From the NCBI RefSeq assembly GCF_003464085.1, contig NZ_QSDR01000051.1, positions 1-17,064 of the forward strand: a DNA stretch of 17,064 bases, given 5' to 3'. Position numbers and translations under genes: made by a program. Of this stretch, positions 1 through 7,371 are shown piece after piece. Positions within the stretch are counted from its first letter, which is position 1. Each line of letters begins with the position of its first letter. Origin of the DNA: Clostridium sp. AM58-1XD. GTDB taxonomy: Bacteria; Bacillota; Clostridia; Lachnospirales; Lachnospiraceae. Under the pieces are notes generated by a model that ran no database searches, was not told where the DNA came from, and was given only the letters and a program-made list of their open reading frames with translations.

Positions 1-149
1 GGAGTGTGGATTGAAATGATGGATACGTTGCCCCACAAGTCACGGCAATAAAGTCACTCCCCTTGCGGAGTGTGGATTGAAATTGTTCAAGCTATACCAT
101 TTTCTGGTCCAGGGATTGTCGCCCCCCTTGCGGGAACGTGGACTGAAAT
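1..149 (+). CRISPR. Distal end of a CRISPR array, type I-C-like repeats
   Basis: Three repeat units are visible: a partial one at 1-17, a 31-nt one at 53-83 and a 32-nt one at 118-149. They enclose spacers of 35 nt (18-52) and 34 nt (84-117). The repeats begin GTC, contain CCCCTTGCGG and end GGATTGAAAT (GGACTGAAAT in the last), which is the type I-C repeat form. No repeat follows 149 and the last copy is the most diverged, so this is the trailer end. The leader and any cas genes would lie to the left, outside the window. No cas gene is visible. Repeat length, spacer length and the ATTGAAAT end make an ordinary direct repeat unlikely. Confidence 0.9.
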
Positions 150-175
150 GCGGTAGCTGGATGAAACAAAAATTA

Positions 176-200
176 GAACGTCCTTCGGGGCGTTCTTTTT
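176..200 (+). terminator. Intrinsic terminator after the CRISPR array
   Basis: An 8-bp stem (176-183 with 188-195) closes a cUUCGg tetraloop and is followed directly by five T residues. It lies between the last CRISPR repeat and the first tail gene. It probably ends the CRISPR precursor transcript, or a phage transcript if the array was inserted later. Confidence 0.85.
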
Positions 201-235
201 ATAAAAAGATCAACGAGAAAGGAGTGATGTAACAT

Positions 236-625
236 ATGGCGTTTGAAGGCTGGCTTTTAAAGCTTGAAGGAAGAATGTTCCCAATGAAATTTATTGCCCA
301 CAGTTCTTATAATGCTACGCCGGATCAGCAGCAGGACGAAGATTCATACAGTGATGGTTACGGAGAATTACACAGAAACGTTCTTCCTCACAAAAGGACA
401 AAAATTGAATGGAATACGCCGGAGATGCTCCACCTTGCGGACAAGATGGAAATGCAGTTGTATTTTCCTGATCGTATCGCAATGACGGTGGAATACTGGA
501 ACGATGAAAAGAACGAATATACATCCGGAAAGTTTTATGTTCCGGATATTAAGTTCCCGTACTATGATACTAGTGAAAATGATATCCGATACGGCTCCAT
601 ACGAATTGCACTGATTGAATACTAA
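236..625 (+). CDS. Small phage tail protein (DUF6711-like / distal-tail position)
   Basis: This 129-residue protein starts at an ATG 9 nt after GGAG (SD about 222-227). It has no signal peptide or membrane segment. The middle part (PDQQQDEDSYSDGYGELHR followed by hydrophobic and basic residues) resembles small structural proteins encoded just before the tail-tip gene in Clostridia siphophages; DUF6711 is my best family guess, from memory. It is followed after 12 nt by the tail-tip gene, so the two are probably co-transcribed. In a complete siphophage the tape-measure gene would precede it. Here a CRISPR array does. Tail role inferred mainly from position. Confidence 0.6.
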   Translation: MAFEGWLLKLEGRMFPMKFIAHSSYNATPDQQQDEDSYSDGYGELHRNVLPHKRTKIEWNTPEMLHLADKMEMQLYFPDRIAMTVEYWNDEKNEYTSGKFYVPDIKFPYYDTSENDIRYGSIRIALIEY

Positions 626-637
626 GGAGGTGAAAAG

Positions 638-2565
638 GTGTTAGAAATACCGGAAAAGGTGAAACAGCGCTGCCGGGAGGACAACAGTAGGACAGAGACA
701 GTGAAACATCTGGAACTGTCCTTTTTTAGTGGGCAGGTTGATGCATTATATCCATCTAATGAGCTTTTTCCAACCGATCAGGGACTCTACCCCTCTGACG
801 CTGGCGATCCCTGGCTGACAATTAATATGGATCGGATTTGCGCAGAATCCCTGAGTTTATCCGAAAGCCTCTGTTCTGGGGACCATCTGATTTGGGGCAG
901 CTGTGAGGCTGCCAAGGTAGAAATTACAGTAGCTGATGTAGAGGATGAGATGATCGGAAAAGAGTTCGCAGCTACGCTGACAGTCGGGGATTACCAGATG
1001 GCCTCGGCCTTTACACAGTCGACAGTGTGGAACGTCAGGCAGATAGGAGAAAACGTAAGATAACCGCCTATGACCGGATGACCCGCTTTGACACGGATGT
1101 ATCCGGCTGGTATCATGCCATGTATCCGAACAATCAACAAGTACATACCATCAAGGAGCTGCGGGACAGCCTGTGTGATTATGTGGGAGTTCCGCAGCAT
1201 TTTTGTGAGCTGACGAATGACGATATGGTGGTCGGAAAGACCATTGATCCGGAATCCCTGTCCGGCCGGGATGTGCTGAAGGCCATCTGTGAGATTAACG
1301 GTGTGTTTGGGCATATCGACAGGACCGGAGTCCTGGCCTATGTGACGCTGCAGGAAACAGGTGTGTATCCTTCAGAGGAAATGTATCCATCCGAGACCCT
1401 GTATCCCCGCGGAGCATGGGACTACGCGGAAGACTTGGATTATTACCGGTCAATCACCTATGAAGATTATCTGATTGATGGGATCGACCAAGTACAGGTG
1501 AGGCAGGAGGAAGGAGACATCGGAGCTGTAGTTGGATCCGGAAAGAATGCGTATATCGTAGAAGGCAATTTCCTGGCCTACGGCCTGGGAAGCGCCGACC
1601 TTACTAAACTGGCATGGTCTATCTATGATGTAATTGCTGGCAGGTCTTATCGGCCTGCCAAGATATCAACCTACGCCATGCCGTGGATTGAGGTTGGGGA
1701 TGGCCTGAGGGCAGTGACTACGGATATGGAAGTGGCTACGTTTGTTCTTAGCAGAACGATGTCTGGCATTCAGGCCATGATGGACACGGTAGAGGCAAAG
1801 GGGACCAAGACACAGAAGCAGAGCTTTGGGGTGCAGAGCGAGATCATCCAGCTGAAGGGGAAGACGGCAGTCATCATAAAAAACGTAGATGAGGTTTCGG
1901 CAGCCGTCACGGACCTGGAAAAGGAGACGACTGCAAAGATCAAGATTGTGTCTGATCAGATCACGGCTGAGGTGAAACGGGCGGAAGAGGCAGAAGCTTC
2001 CCTGATCATAAAAGCGGATCAGATCACAGCGTCAGTGACTGATCTGCGAACGGATACCAATTCAAAGTTTGAGCAGACAGCAGGCCAGATTGCATTGAAA
2101 GTCAGCAAGGGAGAAGTGTCGAGCCAGATATCTGTGGAGAGCGGAGGAGTGGAAATAAAAGGAAATCGTTTTTCCTGGAGTTCCACCTATTCTTCAATGA
2201 CAGCGGACGGAAAATTAAGTGCTGTAAGCGGAAGTTTTTCGGGCGACGTTACAGCCAATGCCTTCAAAACTGTGGATGGCAGTATCGTCCTGGCAAATGG
2301 AAAGCTTACGATTACAGGAGCTGAAATTAATGGAACTACCAACACCAGCACCATCGGTTGTAAAACGCTCAGCGCCAATAATGGAAACATCAGTACATTG
2401 GATTGTCAGACAGGAAATATAAGCAGCGTGAATGCGAATTCCATCTGGTGCGGCGGAGATATTAACTGCAAGGAATTATATCCTTCAGGGAGCTGGTGGA
2501 AGGGCTGGGGACTGACAGAGACATTAAGGTGGCTGGATAACCGAATCAGTGCACTGGGAGGATAA
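638..2565 (+). pseudogene. Phage tail-tip/spike protein, interrupted by a -1 frameshift near 1000
   Basis: The gene starts at GTG 638, with AAGGAGG at 624-630. The first frame runs to a stop at 1061-1063; the next frame carries the same protein on to 2565. Up to QM (codon 998-1000) the first frame fits. From about 1003 the protein reads LGLYTVDSVERQADRRKRK in the other frame, a natural continuation. Restoring one base (for example GG to GGG at about 1000) joins them into about 642 residues. The C-terminal half has alternating hydrophobic/polar segments (SAAVTDLEKET, ITASVTDLRTDT) like gp58-type tail proteins, then a beta-rich G/S/T region. LYPS-type motifs occur near the start, middle and end. 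A separate start at GTG 1027 has no ribosome binding site. Either true decay or a sequencing error. Confidence 0.75.
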
Positions 2566-2588
2566 ATAATAATAGAAGGGGGTCATAA

Positions 2589-2762
2589 ATGGCAAAACTG
2601 ATCTATGAAGAAAACGATATTAAGGTAGTGATTGGCTGCCTGAATTCGCTGACCGTAACCGGAATAGAGGCTGCACGGCGGATCGCTACGATTGCAACGC
2701 TGCTTGAAAGCGGAAAACCAATTGATGAACCGAAAGGAGAGGAAGAGAATGGGAATCTTTAG
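2589..2762 (+). CDS. Small 57-aa phage protein
   Basis: ATG at 2589 follows a G-rich SD (AAGGGGG, 2577-2583). The 57-residue product (MAKLIYEENDIKVVIGCLNS...) ends at TAG 2760-2762, 14 nt inside the next gene. It is soluble-looking and acidic at the C-terminus (DEPKGEEEN). I do not recognise the family. Placement between the tail tip and tail fibre, a proper SD and overlap with the fibre gene support real coding. It could be a structural connector or a fibre assembly factor, but nothing in the sequence decides this. Confidence 0.6.
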   Translation: MAKLIYEENDIKVVIGCLNSLTVTGIEAARRIATIATLLESGKPIDEPKGEEENGNL

Positions 2763-5355
2763 TAAGACAGCGACCAGAGCAGCAGCCCTGGCAAAATATT
2801 ATTTTCCCTTCAAGTGGTATAACTTGCCAAGTATTGAATCACCGATCAATGCGGTCCATTTAAACCACATAGAGGACGGAATTAATGAGATGGATAATCG
2901 GATACTGATCCTGCACCAGGACAAAGCAGACCGTGCAGAGATTGCCAATGTGTTCATGGATTTTACAATGGACGATAAGACAGGTGTTATGACCTTTACG
3001 CGGTTCGACGGTACAACAGTGACCCATGATTCGGCGGTTGAAAAGATTGCGTTGAACTGCTATCTGGAAGGTGATAACTTCGTTTTGGAGCTGGCAGATG
3101 GCACGAAACAAAAAGTATCCCTGGCCAAGTTTATTGATACCTATACGTTTAGCAGCACGGATACAATCCGAATGACCGTAAACGGAAAAAACATTGCGGC
3201 AGATATCCCGGACGGAAAAATCACACTTGCTAAACTGGAACCGACGGTCATGTCCACGATGCGTCAATACCTGTTGGACGCTGAGACAGCAAAAGGCGTG
3301 GCGGAGCAGGCTGCCAGTACCGCCCAGGGGTGGGCGATTGGCGGAATCGGATTTGAGGGGAACAATGCCAAGGAGTACGCAGGGAAAGCCCAGAGATATG
3401 CGGTCGGTGGCGTGGAAGAAGGTGACACGACAGATAATGCCAGGTACTACTGCGAACAAGCGGAAATCAGCGCAGAAGAGGCAAAGCAGGCTGCTGGCTG
3501 CGATGGAACGGCGGCGTCTATATCAGCAGTGGATGAACAGGGTATGTGGATTAAGACCGTGTCGGGCACAGGTACTATTACCGTGGATGACGCCGCAGGA
3601 ACGAAACTGGCAGGACTGGAAATTTCCGGGCAAAGTGTGCAGGGAGTAAATCCCAGCACGGAGAATCCTCAGGAGATCGCAAGCACAGGGGATGGCGGAA
3701 ACGTGACAGTAAGCATAACAGGAAAGAATCTGTTTAACAAGGCGTCTATATATCCATATAGTGCTACCCCTATGGAAATAAAACAAACAGAAAATGGAAT
3801 ACGAATAGCAAATACAGAAGCCAGAACTTATACCTCAGCTGCTGCGAAGGTGAAATTAAAGCCTAATACAACCTATACGCTTTCGGGGGATATTACAAAA
3901 ACCAAAGGTAAAAGTACAATAGGAATTCGGACAAGTACAAATGGTGGGGGCAGTTATAGCGCCACATTAATAGCTAATTTGAAAACGACGACATCACCGC
4001 AGTCGGACTTAAAGACTTCTTTTGTCACAGATAAGAATGAATACTACGCTATAAGTTTATTCTGTACGTATGACGTAGAAGAACTGGGAGAAACAGTATT
4101 TGAAAATATACAGCTAGAAGAAGGCGAAACGCAAACTGCTTGGGAACCTTACTACGAATCACAATCAGTTACCATTCCCCTTACAGAACCGCTTTATGGT
4201 ATTGGCGATTATCATGACAAGATAGCCTGTAAAAATGGCATATGGGGAATTGAACGAATATTTACAAGCATTGTATTTGATGGCAGCACGGACGAAAATT
4301 GGTATACGACTGATACATCAGTAGAAGGAAAAACAAGGTATGGTTACAGATTGTCTGGAAAAATGGCCGATAAATCGAATCCTACAGCACTATGCAGCCA
4401 TTTTGCATTGACACAAAGGGGTGCTACTGCATCCGGTATAACAGGATTTGCTATTAATGATGTCATGCTAATTTATTATGATGGGCGACCGCTTGAGGAA
4501 TTTAAAACATGGCTTGCAGCAAATCCCATAACCGTAGTCTATCAGCCTGTTGATCCCACCTGGGAACCGTTCTCCGCTGACATCCAGACCACACTAAACG
4601 CCATCACTACCTACCAGGGCAGGACAACAATCGCGGTTACGGCAGATGGACCAGCGGCGGAGATTAGTATGAAATATTACGGACAGGCCGGAAACAGCAC
4701 AACGGTGCAGAATCTGCTTGACGCGCTTGCCTCGAAGGTAGTCAATGATCTAGTGAGTAATACAGAATTTACAGAAAAACTGACGGGTTATATGCTGAAG
4801 TCGCAGCTTGTCAATAATCTACTTGCAACCGTGACAGGAAATCCGTTGGATGCCACACAGGGGAAGGCTCTGAAGGATCAAATTGATGTGCTCAATAGTA
4901 ATTTAAGCCGCAGCCAGCTTATAGCAACTCAATCAACTACAGAGACTGATATTAAAAATTTTATTATAGCGACAATTAAAAATGGACAACGTAGTTTTGG
5001 TATAGCTACTATTTTAAATAATGAAAATACAGCCTTTTTTGGAGAGGCAGGGAACTTTATAGTTACAATTACTGGCGATACGGCTAACTATGGTTTTATC
5101 GCAGAAAATTTATGGAACGGAAAGTTATGGACAGGTAGGTTTGCTATATACACAGATGACTGGTATATGACCGATTACGCCAAAAGCAGCGATTTGCTTA
5201 CTAACATATATACTATACAGCAAATAATCAATAGGTATCTTATAGATTACCAAAGCCTAGGCACTCTTCATTTTTCAGTGGCTGATGGAAATTTATACGT
5301 TAGCGTTAACGAAGGCATCTATGTGGGTCAGGTAGCTTTAACTCGCATAAAATGA
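2749..5355 (+). CDS. Phage tail fibre, constant shaft fused to switchable C-terminal module A
   Basis: The chosen start is ATG 2749, with AAAGGAGAGG at 2733-2742, giving 868 residues. An upstream in-frame ATG at 2692 lacks an SD. Residues about 25-50 hold the SIESPINAVHLNHIEDGI baseplate/tail attachment motif of Firmicutes tail fibres. Residues about 190-260 are alanine-rich with helical repeats. Around 325-330 comes the GKNLFN-type beta domain frequent in Clostridia fibres. Residues about 690-719 (LDATQGKALKDQIDVLNSNL) form a predicted coiled-coil neck. Recombination site 1 lies exactly in the codons for NSNL (residues 716-719). The last 149 residues (module A, beta-rich, aromatic, knob-like) are the replaceable tip. 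The stop TGA 5353-5355 directly abuts the stop of the opposite-facing module B. Likely receptor binding. Confidence 0.88.
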   Translation: MGIFSKTATRAAALAKYYFPFKWYNLPSIESPINAVHLNHIEDGINEMDNRILILHQDKADRAEIANVFMDFTMDDKTGVMTFTRFDGTTVTHDSAVEKIALNCYLEGDNFVLELADGTKQKVSLAKFIDTYTFSSTDTIRMTVNGKNIAADIPDGKITLAKLEPTVMSTMRQYLLDAETAKGVAEQAASTAQGWAIGGIGFEGNNAKEYAGKAQRYAVGGVEEGDTTDNARYYCEQAEISAEEAKQAAGCDGTAASISAVDEQGMWIKTVSGTGTITVDDAAGTKLAGLEISGQSVQGVNPSTENPQEIASTGDGGNVTVSITGKNLFNKASIYPYSATPMEIKQTENGIRIANTEARTYTSAAAKVKLKPNTTYTLSGDITKTKGKSTIGIRTSTNGGGSYSATLIANLKTTTSPQSDLKTSFVTDKNEYYAISLFCTYDVEELGETVFENIQLEEGETQTAWEPYYESQSVTIPLTEPLYGIGDYHDKIACKNGIWGIERIFTSIVFDGSTDENWYTTDTSVEGKTRYGYRLSGKMADKSNPTALCSHFALTQRGATASGITGFAINDVMLIYYDGRPLEEFKTWLAANPITVVYQPVDPTWEPFSADIQTTLNAITTYQGRTTIAVTADGPAAEISMKYYGQAGNSTTVQNLLDALASKVVNDLVSNTEFTEKLTGYMLKSQLVNNLLATVTGNPLDATQGKALKDQIDVLNSNLSRSQLIATQSTTETDIKNFIIATIKNGQRSFGIATILNNENTAFFGEAGNFIVTITGDTANYGFIAENLWNGKLWTGRFAIYTDDWYMTDYAKSSDLLTNIYTIQQIINRYLIDYQSLGTLHFSVADGNLYVSVNEGIYVGQVALTRIK
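4888..4904 (+). repeat. Recombination site 1 (in the expressed fibre gene)
   Basis: The site reads GTGCTCAATAGTAATTT. The last ten bases are identical in all four copies. It encodes NSNL at fibre residues 716-719, at the end of the predicted neck coiled coil, and marks the border between the constant shaft and module A. Confidence 0.85.
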
Positions 5356-5621
5356 TTATTTATCAGTGATACTATTAACGCCTTTCTCCAGCGACCATAT
5401 CCGTAGTTTCCCGGTTGCTGATATGAATAATATAGTTCCTGTATAATTATCATATTTATTGTAGATTCCGCAGTATGTATTCGTGTTATTGGAAAAAGCA
5501 ACTATACCTGAAGACGAAGGGAAATCAATCCATTTGGAAAATAACTGCGCATTTAGTTCCGTGTTTGTATCTACCCCTGAAAGACTAAGCGTATGGTTCC
5601 TCATGAAATTTAAATTACTAT
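5356..5621 (-). CDS. Silent tail-fibre C-terminal module B (no start of its own)
   Basis: From site 2 the minus strand is open for SNL plus 84 residues (NFMRNHTLSLSG... to ...VNSITDK) and stops at 5356-5358, the base next to the stop of module A. The internal ATG (5602-5604) has no ribosome binding site, so this is not expected to be made alone. After a site 1 x site 2 inversion it would replace module A in frame. It is beta-strand rich with many Asn/Thr/Ser and aromatic residues, as expected of a receptor-binding tip. It has no clear similarity to module A. Confidence 0.82.
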
Positions 5622-5628
5622 AACGCCC
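5612..5628 (-). repeat. Recombination site 2 (inverted, at the entry of module B)
   Basis: On the minus strand it reads GGGCGTTATAGTAATTT and leads in frame into module B (SNL-NFMRNH). It faces site 1, so recombination between them inverts 4895-5621. Confidence 0.85.
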
Positions 5629-5705
5629 AAAGGTCCCTCAAAATGCTCTGCATAACTATTTCATACAATTATTACTGTGTCAAACACCCTTAATTTGTGT
5701 ATAAC

Positions 5706-5766
5706 AAAAAAGCCTCCTTATACAGCAGGTTTAAAAAAGTTTATATAAGATCGCATTTATGAGGCT
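5706..5766 (-). terminator. Possible terminator of the recombinase gene
   Basis: On the minus strand the last codons of the recombinase gene contain AGCCTC, which can pair with GAGGCT just before a run of six U (5706-5711). An inner TATAAG/CTTATA pairing helps. The loop is long and partly bulged, so the structure is only suggestive. Confidence 0.35.
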
Positions 5767-6752
5767 GCATACATATCATACTCATATTTCATTTTTCCAG
5801 CACCGTTTTTTGCATAAATTCTTGTGGTTTCTACTGAAGCATGCCCCATTAAATCACATAGTGTTGGTAGCGGCATCCCTTTATTCAAAGCCCTCGTCGC
5901 AAATGTGTGGCGGAGAAGATGAGGAAATACCCTTTTATCTAATCCTGCCCGTTTAGCAATTTGCCGTATTATATTTTCCAACGCATTTTTTTTTAATCCT
6001 TGGTGTGGTGCTCTGCTAGATAAGATAACAGCTCCAGATCGGCGGCATCCTAAGTACTGTTCCAAGTACTCTAACGCACGATCACTTAAAAATACAATGC
6101 GTTCCTTTTGTCCTTTACCAATTACTTTCACATAGCCGCCTTGCAAATCAAGGTTTTCCAATCGCATATTAACGATTTCTGATACACGACATCCAGTGGC
6201 CAAAAACAACTCAAGGACAGCGTTTTCTCGAATGTTTTCGCCACAAGCTATACGCATTTTTTCCATTTCTCTAGCAGATAGTGCCTCCCGTACTTCAGCT
6301 ATGTACTTAATAGGATCCACGGTAGACATTGGATTTTTGTGTATATATCCTCGATCATGCAAAAAAGCGAAAAAAGAACTTGCAATACGGCGCTTATGAT
6401 CCTTGGTACTAGCACTTATCTGCCGCACTTGTTCGTAGTAATTAAGACACTCCACAATATCTGAGTCCTGAATTTCCTGTACTGGCTTGCCTACAAATAC
6501 AAGTAAGTCTGTCAAGAATCGCTGATATTGACTGATTGTACTAATCGAATAGTTATCAAACTTCAATTTCCCCAAAAACACCTCTAACTCTGGAAATGAA
6601 ACTATATTAGTGCTCACTCCTGTTTCCTTTTTTGCTACATCATAGTTCCGCAAGACTGATGACAAGGCCCCGTCTATGACCTGAAGCGCAGGGCGATCTA
6701 ACTCATTCGACAACCTTGCCATCAACTCATCCTTTAGTCTTATTTCATCCAT
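5757..6752 (-). CDS. Tyrosine recombinase (DNA invertase of the tail-fibre shufflon)
   Basis: The start at ATG 6752 is set by AAGGAGG at 6761-6767, 8 nt away, giving 331 residues; an ATG at 6791 would add 13 residues and has no good SD. Residues about 50-140 form the core-binding (SAM-like) N-domain. The catalytic domain follows with the full set R189 (ATGCRVSE), K213 (GKGQKE), H278 and R281 (HLLRHTFAT), H304 (LMGHAS) and nucleophile Y313 (RIYAK). The spacing matches XerC/XerD. It lies between two pairs of fibre-tip modules and the four sites, so its likely job is tip inversion, not prophage integration. It would itself be flipped by a 1x4 inversion. Function inferred from context; recombinase identity is very secure. 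Confidence 0.93.
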   Translation of the reverse strand: MDEIRLKDELMARLSNELDRPALQVIDGALSSVLRNYDVAKKETGVSTNIVSFPELEVFLGKLKFDNYSISTISQYQRFLTDLLVFVGKPVQEIQDSDIVECLNYYEQVRQISASTKDHKRRIASSFFAFLHDRGYIHKNPMSTVDPIKYIAEVREALSAREMEKMRIACGENIRENAVLELFLATGCRVSEIVNMRLENLDLQGGYVKVIGKGQKERIVFLSDRALEYLEQYLGCRRSGAVILSSRAPHQGLKKNALENIIRQIAKRAGLDKRVFPHLLRHTFATRALNKGMPLPTLCDLMGHASVETTRIYAKNGAGKMKYEYDMYAAS

Positions 6753-6772
6753 GTCAAATACCTCCTTTTTAT

Positions 6773-6794
6773 TATATGATATCTCTATCATATA
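6773..6794. promoter_or_regulatory. Perfect 9-bp inverted repeat upstream of the recombinase gene
   Basis: Arms TATATGATA and TATCATATA are separated by TCTC, between the likely -10 box and the SD of the recombinase gene. It may be an operator or an RNA hairpin in the 5' leader. The regulator is unknown. Confidence 0.5.
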
Positions 6795-6814
6795 TCAGGA
6801 GGTTACTTTCAGCA

Positions 6815-6820
6815 ATTATA
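6815..6820 (-). promoter_or_regulatory. Candidate -10 box of the recombinase gene
   Basis: The minus strand reads TATAAT here, about 63 nt before the start codon. The -35 position would fall on recombination site 3 (6827-6843) and is not a good consensus. If correct, recombinase binding at site 3 would cover its own promoter. Confidence 0.45.
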
Positions 6821-6826
6821 CTTACT

Positions 6827-6843
6827 GGGCGCAATAGTAATTT
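6827..6843 (+). repeat. Recombination site 3 (direct, at the entry of module C)
   Basis: It reads GGGCGCAATAGTAATTT and leads in frame into module C (NSNF-DRFKWW). It also lies in the upstream region of the minus-strand recombinase gene, next to its likely -10 box. Confidence 0.85.
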
Positions 6844-7072
6844 TGACAGGTTTAAATGGTGGAGAGACTTAGTAACGTATTCCGCGGGAGTTGGCACTGC
6901 AGCATTGCCTTATGAAGTATATGGCGTCCGTATTGTGGGTGTAATATCCGGCAACGTGAAACACGTTGGCGTTGGTACTGTAACTGTCGATGGAAAAATT
7001 GCTACAATCAGATTAACATCTACGGACGTTAATGGTGACATAGCGACCACCCTTCTGTACAACGCAAAATGA
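6834..7072 (+). CDS. Silent tail-fibre C-terminal module C
   Basis: From site 3 the plus strand reads NSNF followed by 75 residues (DRFKWWRDLVTYSAG... to ...TTLLYNAK) and stops at 7070-7072. There is no ribosome binding site or sensible start near the site; upstream is the recombinase leader. The module is glycine/valine/threonine-rich and predicted beta. It would be joined to the fibre shaft after 3x4 plus 1x4 inversions, or by a deletion between the direct sites 1 and 3. It ends 3 nt from the stop of module D. Confidence 0.82.
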
Positions 7073-7075
7073 TCA

Positions 7076-7371
7076 TTATGCAGTAATTTTCGGTATCAAC
7101 TCGCCTGAAATTTTTCGCCAACCATTTAAATCACTAAATGTACGAACGCAAATGTACGGGGCATTATCTGGTATATATATCTGGACATTAGCATACTTAT
7201 CGCCTTGAAACAGACATGTAATTAAGCAGCCATAGGAATATATGGCGCCATTTGGAGCACCAATTATTCCGTCAAAGCTATTTTGATAAATAGTCGAAAA
7301 GATGAGCTTTTTACGATATTCATACAATGCGTCCCAGTTTTTTGGATTTTCTATTAAAACAAAATTACTAT
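7076..7371 (-). CDS. Silent tail-fibre C-terminal module D
   Basis: From site 4 the minus strand reads SNF followed by 94 residues (VLIENPKNWDALYEYRK... to ...ISGELIPKITA), with a stop at 7076-7078. A GTG at 7376-7378 lies in the site but has no SD. The layout NGAIYSYG...QIYIPD...YICVRTF...GWRKI resembles pyocin-knob-type fibre ends, where a final R-x-W region closes the knob. A single 1x4 inversion would express it. Confidence 0.82.

Noticed and set aside
949..1063. Programmed -1 ribosomal frameshift in the tail-tip gene
   Set aside because: No X-XXY-YYZ slippery heptamer in the correct frame near the switch and no obvious stimulatory hairpin; two more genes show similar single-base losses, so mutation or sequence error is simpler.
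2860..3459. Minus-strand frame inside the tail-fibre gene (199 aa)
   Set aside because: Shadow of the fibre reading frame, no recognisable domain or ribosome binding site.
5356..5604. Module B as an independent minus-strand gene from its ATG
   Set aside because: No SD or promoter before the ATG, and the frame is open back to the recombination site in exactly the fibre frame.
5757..6752. Tyrosine recombinase as the integrase of the prophage itself
   Set aside because: It sits in the late tail region between paired fibre ends and four matching sites, not next to an attachment site. The switching role explains all the surroundings; a dual role cannot be fully excluded.
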